From Dyadobacter tibetensis Y620-1 (GTDB taxonomy: Bacteria; Bacteroidota; Bacteroidia; Cytophagales; Spirosomataceae): a DNA stretch of 64,000 nt. Shown here in pieces: positions 55,366 through 63,135 of this stretch (position 1 is its first letter; every line of letters begins with the position of its first letter). Made by a program: the position numbers and the translations under genes. Where the stretch lies: positions 186,001 through 250,000 of the forward strand of contig NZ_AZQN01000007.1 of the NCBI RefSeq assembly GCF_000566685.1. The letters are read 5' to 3'. The notes under the pieces are model-generated. The model worked only from the letters and a program-made list of their open reading frames with translations, was not told where the DNA came from and ran no database searches.

Positions 55366-56178
55366 ATGAAGAATCAGCAAACTTTTCTATCCATAGCCAA
55401 TCAAATTGAAAGCTTTGATCCTATTTCGCTTGGTGAGATGGAGTCGGTAAAACTTATGAACAGGATGGAGGTTAAATTTACCCTACCGGTAGAGAAGCTT
55501 GCTGATATTCTGTATCAGGTTCAAGCCCACTACCGTATATTGGAAATGGGAGAAACACGGATTTTCGATTATGAAACGCTCTATTTCGATTCCGAGGCCA
55601 TGGACCTGTACCATCAGCACCATGCCGGTCATCTGAATCGTTATAAGATCAGGTATCGGAACTATATTAATACGCAAAGCTCGTTTTTTGAAATAAAACA
55701 GAGCAATAACAAGGGCCGGACCCACAAAACCAGAATACCTGATCAATTAAACGATCAGGAAGATTTAGGATCAGCGAGCCGTCAATTCCTCCAAAAAAGT
55801 ACAGACTATGATCCGAATCTGTTGAAACCTACCCTATGGGTCTATTATTCAAGACTTACCCTAGTCAGTATCCACGCGGTCGAAAGAATTACCATCGACC
55901 TTAACCTCCGGTTTCGTGCCGGTAATAGTCACCAGGATTATGGTCAGCTGATCGTCATAGAGGTGAAACAGGAAAAGCAGAACAGCGCTTCCCCTTTCCT
56001 TGACCTGATGCAAAAGATGAGATACAAATCGGGAGGCATGAGTAAATATTGCCTGGGTGTGGTCAGTCTTTATGAAAATGTAAAGCGCAACCGATTTAAA
56101 GCCAAAGTAAATTATCTAAACAAAATCAACCATTCTTATGTTATCAGTGCAGCTTCCCGAATTCCTCAGTTCATATGA
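55366..56178 (+). CDS. VTC-domain (polyphosphate-polymerase-like) protein
   Basis: A 270-residue cytoplasmic protein with the VTC tunnel-fold pattern: MNRMEVKFTLPVEKL, HAGHLNRYKIRYRNY, FFEIKQSNNKGRTHKTR and LIVIEVKQEKQ, with basic and acidic residues lining a triphosphate tunnel. VTC4-type domains make polyphosphate from ATP. It starts 5 bases after CotH paralogue 2 and its end overlaps the DUF4956 gene by ~41 bases, so the four genes are tightly coupled. The recurrent CotH-VTC-DUF4956 set hints at a shared phosphate-based surface process. Confidence 0.88.
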   Translation: MKNQQTFLSIANQIESFDPISLGEMESVKLMNRMEVKFTLPVEKLADILYQVQAHYRILEMGETRIFDYETLYFDSEAMDLYHQHHAGHLNRYKIRYRNYINTQSSFFEIKQSNNKGRTHKTRIPDQLNDQEDLGSASRQFLQKSTDYDPNLLKPTLWVYYSRLTLVSIHAVERITIDLNLRFRAGNSHQDYGQLIVIEVKQEKQNSASPFLDLMQKMRYKSGGMSKYCLGVVSLYENVKRNRFKAKVNYLNKINHSYVISAASRIPQFI

Positions 56179-56809
56179 TTTTCTGGATAAAATATCCCTA
56201 AAATTCATCCTAAGAATGGCTATCAATTTCTTGTCGGTATTCATTCTCATTCGCTTTATATATTATAAAAACTATAAGCGAACCGACCTCTTCATCACCT
56301 TCTTTGTTTTTAATATGGTCATTTTCATGATCACTTATTTGCTCAACAAAGTAGAAATGTCCATGGGCGCAGCCTTTGGTCTGTTCGCGGTATTCTCCAT
56401 GCTACGCTATCGTACCGAAGGCATATCAGCCAAGGACATGACCTATCTGTTTCTGGTAATCGCCATAGGGCTAATCTCTGCCATCAGCAAGGGGGGATGG
56501 GATGAATTAAGTTTCTTCTGCCTGATTATACTATTGGTAACCCATCTTCTGGAAGGTGACTGGCTCATGAAAAAGGAACGAGGCAAGAGTATCATATACG
56601 AAAACATTCACCTCATCAAGCCGGAGCACCGGCAGGAATTAATCGAAGATTTGCGCTACCGGACTGGCTTGGATGTCCATCGGGTGGAAATAGAAGACAT
56701 CGACTTTTTGAAAGATGCCACGCGTATGACTATCTTTTTTTATCCCTCCGAACCAGTTGGTGCTCCTTCAACCCCAGATTACTTTCATCATAAAACTAAA
56801 ATCCTATGA
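56138..56809 (+). CDS. DUF4956 membrane protein
   Basis: A 223-residue protein with a conserved membrane half: four helices between residues ~25-140 (FILRMAINFLSVFILIRFIYY, NMVIFMITYLLNK, GAAFGLFAVFSMLRYR, YLFLVIAIGLISAI), then a C-terminal soluble domain. The MLRYRTEGISAKDMTYLF stretch is the family hallmark. The first Met lies inside the VTC gene; MAINFLS (56216) is an alternative start. DUF4956 partners VTC proteins in many bacteria and may anchor or regulate the polymerase. Confidence 0.9.
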   Translation: MLSVQLPEFLSSYDFLDKISLKFILRMAINFLSVFILIRFIYYKNYKRTDLFITFFVFNMVIFMITYLLNKVEMSMGAAFGLFAVFSMLRYRTEGISAKDMTYLFLVIAIGLISAISKGGWDELSFFCLIILLVTHLLEGDWLMKKERGKSIIYENIHLIKPEHRQELIEDLRYRTGLDVHRVEIEDIDFLKDATRMTIFFYPSEPVGAPSTPDYFHHKTKIL

Positions 56810-57480
56810 GACCCTATTTCATTTTAGCCATACTGGCATTACCCCTTTCCGCTCATGCCCAGGGGGTCGGTCTATGGACCGGCGCTTCAGTTGAAAAGAA
56901 ATTGAATAAATCTTTTAGCCTCGACCTGAGTGGTCAGGCCCGCTTCAGCGAGAATGCTAACATCCTAAACGCCTATCTGGGGGAAGCAGGATTGGAGTAC
57001 AAAATCAACAAATTTCTGGATGCAAGCATCTATTACCGGTATATTGGTAAGAGAAAACTTGATAAAACGGATGCCGATTACTTTTATCGATCTTACCATC
57101 GTTTTTACGGAAATGTAAAATTCGACCATGACCTTACCAACTGGTTAAAGTTTGATTATCGTTTCCGGTACCAGCATCAGTTCAAAGATGACGATGCAGG
57201 TCTGACGACGACCGGAAGCTATTTCAGGCACAAATTTGAATTTAGTTATCAAAACAAAAGCCGTTTTTCTCCCTATGTCTCTGCCGACGTTTTCTATCTG
57301 ATCGGTAATGGTTTCGATCAGGTGCGCTATAAGACTGGTGTAGAAATAGACCTGGCAAAAAGAAACAGTCTGGATATTTCTGTATTTCAAGACCGGGCCT
57401 TTAAAGGTGGTAGTAGCGAACCAGTGGTAATTAACCTCGGGTATAAACTAAAACTAAAAGGGAATAAGTCAAAAAAATAA
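56806..57480 (+). CDS. DUF2490 outer-membrane beta-barrel protein
   Basis: A 224-residue secreted protein: signal MRPYFILAILALPLSAHAQ, then alternating beta strands (LWTGASVEKKLNKSFSLDLS, GEAGLEYKINKFLDASIYYRY, FKDDDAGLTTTGSYFRHKFEF) and a final strand VVINLGYKLKLK, consistent with an outer-membrane barrel of DUF2490. It overlaps the DUF4956 stop by 4 bases and closes the polycistron; a terminator follows at 57504. Confidence 0.88.
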   Translation: MRPYFILAILALPLSAHAQGVGLWTGASVEKKLNKSFSLDLSGQARFSENANILNAYLGEAGLEYKINKFLDASIYYRYIGKRKLDKTDADYFYRSYHRFYGNVKFDHDLTNWLKFDYRFRYQHQFKDDDAGLTTTGSYFRHKFEFSYQNKSRFSPYVSADVFYLIGNGFDQVRYKTGVEIDLAKRNSLDISVFQDRAFKGGSSEPVVINLGYKLKLKGNKSKK

Positions 57481-57503
57481 TGCGTAATAAATAACCCTCT
57501 GAA

Positions 57504-57538
57504 CCGTAGGCCGTACTCGTATGGCCTGCGGATATTTT
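57504..57538 (+). terminator. Terminator of the CotH-VTC-DUF4956-DUF2490 polycistron
   Basis: CCGTAGGCCGTA (57504-57515) pairs with TATGGCCTGCGG (57520-57531) through two G-U pairs, then ATATTTTGG. The rest of the gap to 57882 contains only a 72-codon frame that does not look coding. Confidence 0.7.
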
Positions 57539-57882
57539 GGTTAGTCTGCGTATAGGGATATAAATGTTACATTTTTCAGGCATGGAATACTTCTGAATTT
57601 GTCATTGATATTGGGAAACGACGTAGGTCATACCTTTTCCTTAGTGCTCTATCAGAATATTGCTCGAGGGAGAAATCCCTTCTACGATAACTTTACTAAC
57701 GACATCGATTGGAAGAAGGACAAGCTCTCCTGCCAACATCCTCTTTTCTATCTCCTCAACGAAGCGATCGTAATGGCAGGAAAACTCCAAAACTTCTGTC
57801 ATTTTGAGGTGGTCTAGAAAATCGGCACACTTTTTTGCATAAATTTCGCAAAATGGAGAGTCAAAACTAAAATAAGTCTTAC

Positions 57883-58470
57883 CTACTTACTAGCCAAGCG
57901 TTTCCGGATCCGGCTCAGGGATGGCGCTTGGATGCCAAGGTAGGAGGCGAGATGGTAAATGGGCACTGCTTTTAAGATGTCCGGATGCTGATTCATCATA
58001 TCCATATAACGCTGCTCTGCAGATTTAAACAAAAAGCCTTCCGTATTCGCCATAAGCTGATGAAATGCGGTTTCGGCAATATACCTGCCGAATCTTTCCC
58101 ACTGATGCGATTCCTTATAGAGTAAATTCAAGGAATCGATGTGAATGTAAAGAATCAAGGACCTGCCTAAGGAAGCAGTAAAATAATTACAGGGTTTCTG
58201 GCTGAGAAAGCTCGTGTAAGAAGCAACAAACTGACGTTCAGAAAAGAACAGCATATTTTTTTCTTCGCTAGTTTCATCATCGGAACGGTAAATCCGAAAA
58301 ACGCCATGGATAATGAAGCCAAGATGCTTGCAAACGTTATGGTACTCATTATAAAACTCTCCCTTTTTGTATTCCTTTAGTTTCCAGTAGGGAAGAGATA
58401 GATTAAAGGCCTCGGCATCCATGTTTACCGCCAAAGACATTGCGCTTCTTAACTGTTCTATTTCGACCAT
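57883..58470 (-). CDS. Crp/Fnr family transcriptional regulator
   Basis: A 195-residue regulator from the ATG at 58470; the frame can be extended to a GTG at 58491. The effector-like domain includes HLGFIIHGVFRIYRSDDE and MLFFSERQFVASYTSFL. The C-terminal winged helix reads AEQRYMDMMNQHPDILKAVP and HLASYLGIQAPSLSRIRK. It is the common Bacteroidota Crp/Fnr subtype with no adjacent target evident except the alpha/beta hydrolase upstream. A TACATTTG -7-like box overlaps 58491-58498, consistent with a start at 58470. Confidence 0.88.
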   Translation of the reverse strand: MVEIEQLRSAMSLAVNMDAEAFNLSLPYWKLKEYKKGEFYNEYHNVCKHLGFIIHGVFRIYRSDDETSEEKNMLFFSERQFVASYTSFLSQKPCNYFTASLGRSLILYIHIDSLNLLYKESHQWERFGRYIAETAFHQLMANTEGFLFKSAEQRYMDMMNQHPDILKAVPIYHLASYLGIQAPSLSRIRKRLASK

Positions 58471-58502
58471 GTTACTGCAATTGATTTCCACAAATGTACA
58501 AT

Positions 58503-58531
58503 AAAACCTGCCTTATCTACAGGCAGGTTTT
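58503..58531 (-). terminator. Terminator after alpha/beta hydrolase gene
   Basis: AAAACCTGCC (58503-58512) pairs perfectly with GGCAGGTTTT (58522-58531). Read on the minus strand, the stem ends in TTTTATT, directly after the hydrolase stop. Confidence 0.8.
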
Positions 58532-58553
58532 ATTTGGCATTATGATAATTGAA

Positions 58554-59339
58554 TTAATGGACTTCACTGATTAATATCGCCGCAAGCTGATCAGGAATAG
58601 TGATAAATGGTGAATGGCTACTTTTCAGCGTATGAACGCTTTCTACATTCGTATTTTTCACCATCGCTTGTTGTGTGGCATAACCTATAGCATGATCATT
58701 TAGCGTATGGATGTAAACCTTTTTTATGGAACCAAAGTTCTTTTCTGAAAGTGTCACCGGAGAAGCAAATGGCACCAGCGGGTCGGGTTGTACACCACGG
58801 GCAAATCTGTCCTGAATAAGTTTAGGCGCATCAGCCACAAATATATCCACGGCACCCTCCTTTCCAATCCCTGCTGATGCAGCTGACTGATCTATCTCCA
58901 GGAATTGCCCTACATGACTAGTTGCATCTGTTTTGGCGATGTCCAGCAGGCTTTGACCGTTGGCAGGTAAATAGGCAGCAAGATATACCAATTTATGAAT
59001 GCTGCTGGGCATTTCCTCTGCCACTTGACTAATCACGATTCCCGCCATACTGTGTCCAACAAGAATAACATTTTTTGTATCCCCTATTTGATTTTTAACG
59101 GCGTCGATATAGGATTGCAGGGTGATGGATGTAAAGGGTGTTGAGTCGTTTCCATGTCCGGGCAGGTTGACTGCCATTACCTTAATTCCCTTGGCTTTTA
59201 TTAAAGGAATAACTGCATTCCACGCTGAAACGTCTGACCATGCACCATGCACCAAAACAACTGTTGGTTTATTGATGTTCTGAGCCGAAGAAGTAATGGC
59301 AAAAAGAGAGGCCGCCAAAGCAATAAATAAAGTTTTCAT
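58554..59339 (-). CDS. Secreted alpha/beta hydrolase
   Basis: A 261-residue esterase-type hydrolase from the ATG at 59339 (MKTLFIALAASLFAITSSAQ signal peptide); a longer frame upstream to 59387 has no signal. Fold landmarks: oxyanion region VVLVHGAWSD, nucleophile elbow VGHSMAGIV (Ser of GHSMAG), and a C-terminal SSHSPF His. Proteins like this (EstC/PnbA-like) hydrolyse small esters. A CAAACCTA (minus strand TAGGTTTG) -7-like box at 59376-59383 lies ~37 bases before the start. Confidence 0.88.
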   Translation of the reverse strand: MKTLFIALAASLFAITSSAQNINKPTVVLVHGAWSDVSAWNAVIPLIKAKGIKVMAVNLPGHGNDSTPFTSITLQSYIDAVKNQIGDTKNVILVGHSMAGIVISQVAEEMPSSIHKLVYLAAYLPANGQSLLDIAKTDATSHVGQFLEIDQSAASAGIGKEGAVDIFVADAPKLIQDRFARGVQPDPLVPFASPVTLSEKNFGSIKKVYIHTLNDHAIGYATQQAMVKNTNVESVHTLKSSHSPFITIPDQLAAILISEVH

Positions 59340-59445
59340 TCTTTTGTAGTTAATCGTCAATTCGTTTTGACAATACAAACCTACCAAGAGGAACAGCCGG
59401 AAATATTAACCTGGGTTACTATCGCATTTTATTTTGACAATACTT

Positions 59446-59830
59446 TTATACCTTAGACAAGAAGTGGCGCAGACCGGTCGCCGAAGATTTTTGTATCGTT
59501 TCCAGCAATTTGTGTCGAGTGAGAGCATCAGAGTACCGTGAAGCCAGTCTCGTACCGTCTTTCAAATCATGAAAGACCAGTCCATAATGCTGTGCTACAT
59601 GATATCCAGGTCCCAGAACCTTGTCTTGCGGTATTGTGAAATTTTTTACAGGAACGCCAAGAAACTCAAATTGTTCTTGATTCTTCCTTAACCTATTATT
59701 GTCCATGGATAGAATACTACCTGTCCCCCATCTGCGGTAGTGTACATAGCTCCTTCAGTTCCAATTATTTTCCGTACCAATTAAGAACCAACGGACTTTC
59801 CAGCCCGATAATTGACCGACGCAATGGAAC
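59446..59830 (-). pseudogene. C-terminal fragment of a Gfo/Idh/MocA oxidoreductase
   Basis: The 86-codon frame 59446-59706 matches the C-terminal tail of Gfo/Idh/MocA dehydrogenases (GPGYHVAQHYGLVFHDLKDG ... SDALTRHKLLETI). Just upstream in another frame, ~59700-59830, the sequence encodes IGTEGAMYTTADGGQVVFYP, the segment that normally precedes it, interrupted by stops. The N-terminal Rossmann domain is absent. So only a frameshifted tail of a sugar dehydrogenase survives. Confidence 0.75.
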
Positions 59831-60323
59831 CTTGTTATGTTTTAGTAAAGCCTTTGATTCTTTGACCATTCGGGTTGAAAGAATCTCTAAAGTTTGCTTC
59901 ACGGTCAGTTATTTCCGGAATGATTCAAATAATTGACATGGCTAGAAAGATCCCTAGCATAATCCTAAAGTGTTATTAGCAGCCGTGAATTTTCAAATGA
60001 ATCAAGCGAAAACTGTCTTCCCTGCAGGTCCAAAAAGACTGAAACAATACGGGTAGTGGCAGATTTATGACAGTTATTCTTTCATGTGCATGGAGGAGCT
60101 GAAAGCCTTTCTGTATCAGCACTAGATCAGCAGTTGAAGGTTAGTAGCGAATGTATCGTATTAATGATGGTAAATTCAAGTTTACCACCATTCATTTAAA
60201 AAAGTAATAAAATGGCGGGCCAGCAACGATGTATTCTTTTAAGGGTTCATTATTTTACCATAGAGCAAATTTCCTTTAAAAATCATTCAGTACACGACAT
60301 CCGTGCCTATGTCTGTCGGCTGA
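59831..60323. other. Gene-free stretch upstream of the fragment
   Basis: ~490 bases with no supportable gene. A 79-codon frame on the plus strand (60212-60451) overlaps the real gene on the minus strand and is rejected. It may be further decay of the dehydrogenase locus. Confidence 0.4.
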
Positions 60324-61361
60324 TTATTCTATTACAAATCGCAGCAGGTAAACCTGCCCTTTTTGACCCGTCATGGCGATGCCCCAGCCGGGCGTCCTGG
60401 TGTTCGGATTTCCATCTTCCAAATCAGGCCTATATAAGCCCGGAGCCTTAGGTATGTCGGTCAAATCTTCACTTTGAACAGAAAAATGGATCCCATCTTG
60501 GGCATAATTTATGGTTTTGTTGATAGAGGCTAACGAAGCTACCCCTTCACCCTTTTTCCATATCAACACCTCATGGCTCTTTTTCAAAATTGAACCATCA
60601 TGTTTCACGAAGGGACCTTCCGGCTTGTCTGCAATGGCAACGTTCATCTCCGTTAGGCCAGGCCCTCTTTCACCATGTACGATAGATCTTCCTTTATAGT
60701 ACAGCCAAATTTTATTGTCTTTAACTAGTAGACTGGCATCGTCTATTCTATAACTGTCAAAATCTTCCGGCTTCTGACTGATGGACAAAATAGGATTATT
60801 CCCCACCCGTTTAAAGGGCCCTTCCGGGCGATCGGCAACGGCAAGGCCTATAGCAGTAATATCGGTGGTATGGTTACCTTCAAATTCACGGTTCGGATTT
60901 CCCGGAGTGGGCTTTACGCCCGTATAATACATATAATACTTTCCCTGAAAAGCCAGAATATTGGGGGTAAATACGGAATGGCTGTCAAAATTTCCCGGTT
61001 CTCCTACTCCAAGGGCCATGCCTTGCTCTGTCCAACTATGGCCTTCGTCGGTAGAGGTGGCATACCAGATGGTAGCCCAATACCCAGAAGTTACCGGACT
61101 ATTCATTCTGGAATACCATATATAATAAGTGTCCCCAACTTTAATAATATCGCTGTTGTCACGCCTGTTAAATAAGGAGTCCTTTCCAATACCGGTGATA
61201 TGGGAATAGGAAAATTTCACCCGGTCATCACTATCTTCCTTCTGCTCATTGCCAGCAAAGAGCCTGGTAGCTCCTGCGATAAAAATACCGCATAATAGCA
61301 AAATGCCTGTCATCGAGAAGTAGAGCCTGCTATTTCTTTTATTCATGATTTTACTTTCCAT
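60324..61361 (-). CDS. GH43/GH117-like beta-propeller glycosidase (secreted)
   Basis: A 345-residue protein whose start is either 61361 or the Met at 61346 (MNKRNSRLYFSMTGILLLCG signal anchor/peptide). The five-bladed-propeller style is visible: FNRRDNSDIIKVGDTYYIWY, ATIWYATSTDEGHSW, SHSVFTPNILAFQGKYYMYY, IGLAVADRPEGPF and DSYRIDDASLLVKDNKIWLYYKG. RRD-x-S-D-I-IKV-DTYY-WY is characteristic of the GH117/GH43-like clan, known for galactan or arabinan side-chain hydrolysis. It starts 17 bases after the sulfatase stop and probably trims the same glycan. Confidence 0.8.
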   Translation of the reverse strand: MESKIMNKRNSRLYFSMTGILLLCGIFIAGATRLFAGNEQKEDSDDRVKFSYSHITGIGKDSLFNRRDNSDIIKVGDTYYIWYSRMNSPVTSGYWATIWYATSTDEGHSWTEQGMALGVGEPGNFDSHSVFTPNILAFQGKYYMYYTGVKPTPGNPNREFEGNHTTDITAIGLAVADRPEGPFKRVGNNPILSISQKPEDFDSYRIDDASLLVKDNKIWLYYKGRSIVHGERGPGLTEMNVAIADKPEGPFVKHDGSILKKSHEVLIWKKGEGVASLASINKTINYAQDGIHFSVQSEDLTDIPKAPGLYRPDLEDGNPNTRTPGWGIAMTGQKGQVYLLRFVIE

Positions 61362-61378
61362 CTATCTCGTTCAATTTT

Positions 61379-62797
61379 TTATTTATGATTTTCGGGAATA
61401 AGCTTATTTGGTGTATGATAAGGCTCCGTTCCAAGTGGGCGGGCATTAACGCCCCGCTTCCCTCCATCACCTATATCTTTTGTAGCCCATTCCAGATCAC
61501 GCATCAGGGCTTTCATTATTTCCGGATTCTGGACAGCCACGTCTGTGGTCTCCCCTACATCGTTTTCCACATTATACAGCACTGGCATGGTAAACACCAC
61601 TCTATCCTCTGGCGCAATATGAATAGGCCACTTCGCAAAAGCGATGGACTTTGGATCTTGTCGATGTGGCAGATGCAACTTCCACTTCCCCCTACGCACC
61701 GACCTTAACTGATCGTGCTGATAGAAATAAAAGGGGCGGTTGAGCTCCGTTACCTTTCCAGTAAGAATGCCAGAAATATCCAGCCCATCAATTACTCTGT
61801 CTTTGGGTACCTCAGCGCCCGCTATTTTGGCCAAGGTTGGAAGCAGATCCATTGTCGTAATTACGAGGTCCGTTGTCCTTCCGGCAGGTACATGGCCCTT
61901 TGCCCTAATAATACAGGGTACCCTCGACCCTCCGTCCCATGCCGATGTTTTGGCCCCTCGCAATGGTCCGGAATGGCCCGCCTGGTCTCCCTTTACCCAC
62001 CAAGGACCATTATCACTGGTAAATATTACATAGGTATTATCATCCAATCCAGATTCTTTTAGTTTAGCCAATATCCGTCCCACATGATAATCGATTTCTT
62101 CTAAGACATCCCCATAAAGGCCAGCGGCCGATCTGCCTTTGAATTCCTCTGAAACAGCCAATTTTACATGGGGCATGGAATGTGCCAGATAAAGAAAAAA
62201 TGCGTGTTGTTTATTATTCTCAATAAAACCTATGGCCTCATCGGTATATCTTCTGGTGAGCGTGGACATGTCTGCATTTAGCTCAACCACTTCCTTATTC
62301 CTGAGTAAATTGACTTTTGAATCATTGCTGGTAGGTGTAAAAAATGAATAATCGAAACCTTGGTCAAAGGGTAATAAATCGGGATTAAAGTCGTCCTGAC
62401 TATGTCCGGCGAGATCCCATTTGCCGATCATTCCGGTTTTATATCCTACCGACCTCAATACTTCTGCTAGGGTCACTTCACTCAAGGCCAGTTTGGGATG
62501 AGGCATCTCTCCTGTATCATTCCGGGCAAGGCGCAAGGGATAACAGCCAGTTAGCAGCGCTGCCCTGGATGGACCACAGACCGTTTGGGCATAAAAACTG
62601 GTGAATCGCATCCCCTCCGAAGCCATTTTATCTAAATTTGGCGTTTTAATGTCGGGCGATCCGTAACAACCAAGATCCTGATAACCCTGATCATCCGTTA
62701 AAATAATGATAAAATTTGGCTTCGGCCCGTCCGTAATGGGGCTGGATCGGGTGTACGAAGTCAACAAGAGAGAACAAATTAGAATAAAGTACCGCAC
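61379..62797 (-). CDS. Secreted type-I (formylglycine) sulfatase
   Basis: A 472-residue S1-family sulfatase with a signal peptide (MRYFILICSLLLTSYTRS). The active-site motif CGPSRAALLTGCYPLR contains the Cys-x-Pro-Ser-Arg converted to formylglycine. Metal-binding elements are IIILTDDQGYQDLGCYG near the N-terminus and FTSDNGPWWVKG (DN) later. The size and the ARSA/ASA-like ordering fit polysaccharide sulfatases. It is followed 17 bases later by the GH43/GH117-like gene. No sulfatase-maturase is in the window. Confidence 0.93.
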   Translation of the reverse strand: MRYFILICSLLLTSYTRSSPITDGPKPNFIIILTDDQGYQDLGCYGSPDIKTPNLDKMASEGMRFTSFYAQTVCGPSRAALLTGCYPLRLARNDTGEMPHPKLALSEVTLAEVLRSVGYKTGMIGKWDLAGHSQDDFNPDLLPFDQGFDYSFFTPTSNDSKVNLLRNKEVVELNADMSTLTRRYTDEAIGFIENNKQHAFFLYLAHSMPHVKLAVSEEFKGRSAAGLYGDVLEEIDYHVGRILAKLKESGLDDNTYVIFTSDNGPWWVKGDQAGHSGPLRGAKTSAWDGGSRVPCIIRAKGHVPAGRTTDLVITTMDLLPTLAKIAGAEVPKDRVIDGLDISGILTGKVTELNRPFYFYQHDQLRSVRRGKWKLHLPHRQDPKSIAFAKWPIHIAPEDRVVFTMPVLYNVENDVGETTDVAVQNPEIMKALMRDLEWATKDIGDGGKRGVNARPLGTEPYHTPNKLIPENHK

Positions 62798-63135
62798 GAG
62801 TTTAATCCTATTAAGTTTAGTAACCAGGCATAGGGTTATTCAGGACTTGTACAATATTCAGTAAGAAATAGCCCTTTATGGCAGAGGCAGTAGTATTGCA
62901 CTCCCTCCTCCCTTTTCGGGAATTTCCTTTGAATTTCAAATTTGTCCTTTCCCATTTATGGAATTATTAGTTACCAATATTTCCCTTATTACTGGTAAGG
63001 ACATTTGTAAAAGGATCTAATGGTGGGAGATCATAATTTAAAGCAATATTTATCCCAGCTCCGTAAAAATCGAATATAAAAACCGGTAAACCTGACCTTC
63101 TGGTCTTTTATTGCGATAAGGCTTATCGGTTCATA
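62798..63135. other. Intergenic stretch, no gene seen
   Basis: 338 bases between the sulfatase start and the ABC-F stop. A short palindrome (GCGATAAGGCTTATCGG near 63113) lies just after the ABC-F stop on the minus strand and may help termination, but its loop is very short. Nothing else recognised. Confidence 0.4.

Noticed and set aside
57599..57817. 72-codon frame between the polycistron and the Crp/Fnr gene
   Set aside because: TTG start, no family resemblance, lies in a gap that follows a terminator.
60212..60451. 79-codon plus-strand frame
   Set aside because: Overlaps the well-supported glycosidase gene on the other strand for more than half its length.
63105..63135. Palindrome after the ABC-F stop as an intrinsic terminator
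   Set aside because: The stem closes on almost no loop, so it was only mentioned in the intergenic entry.
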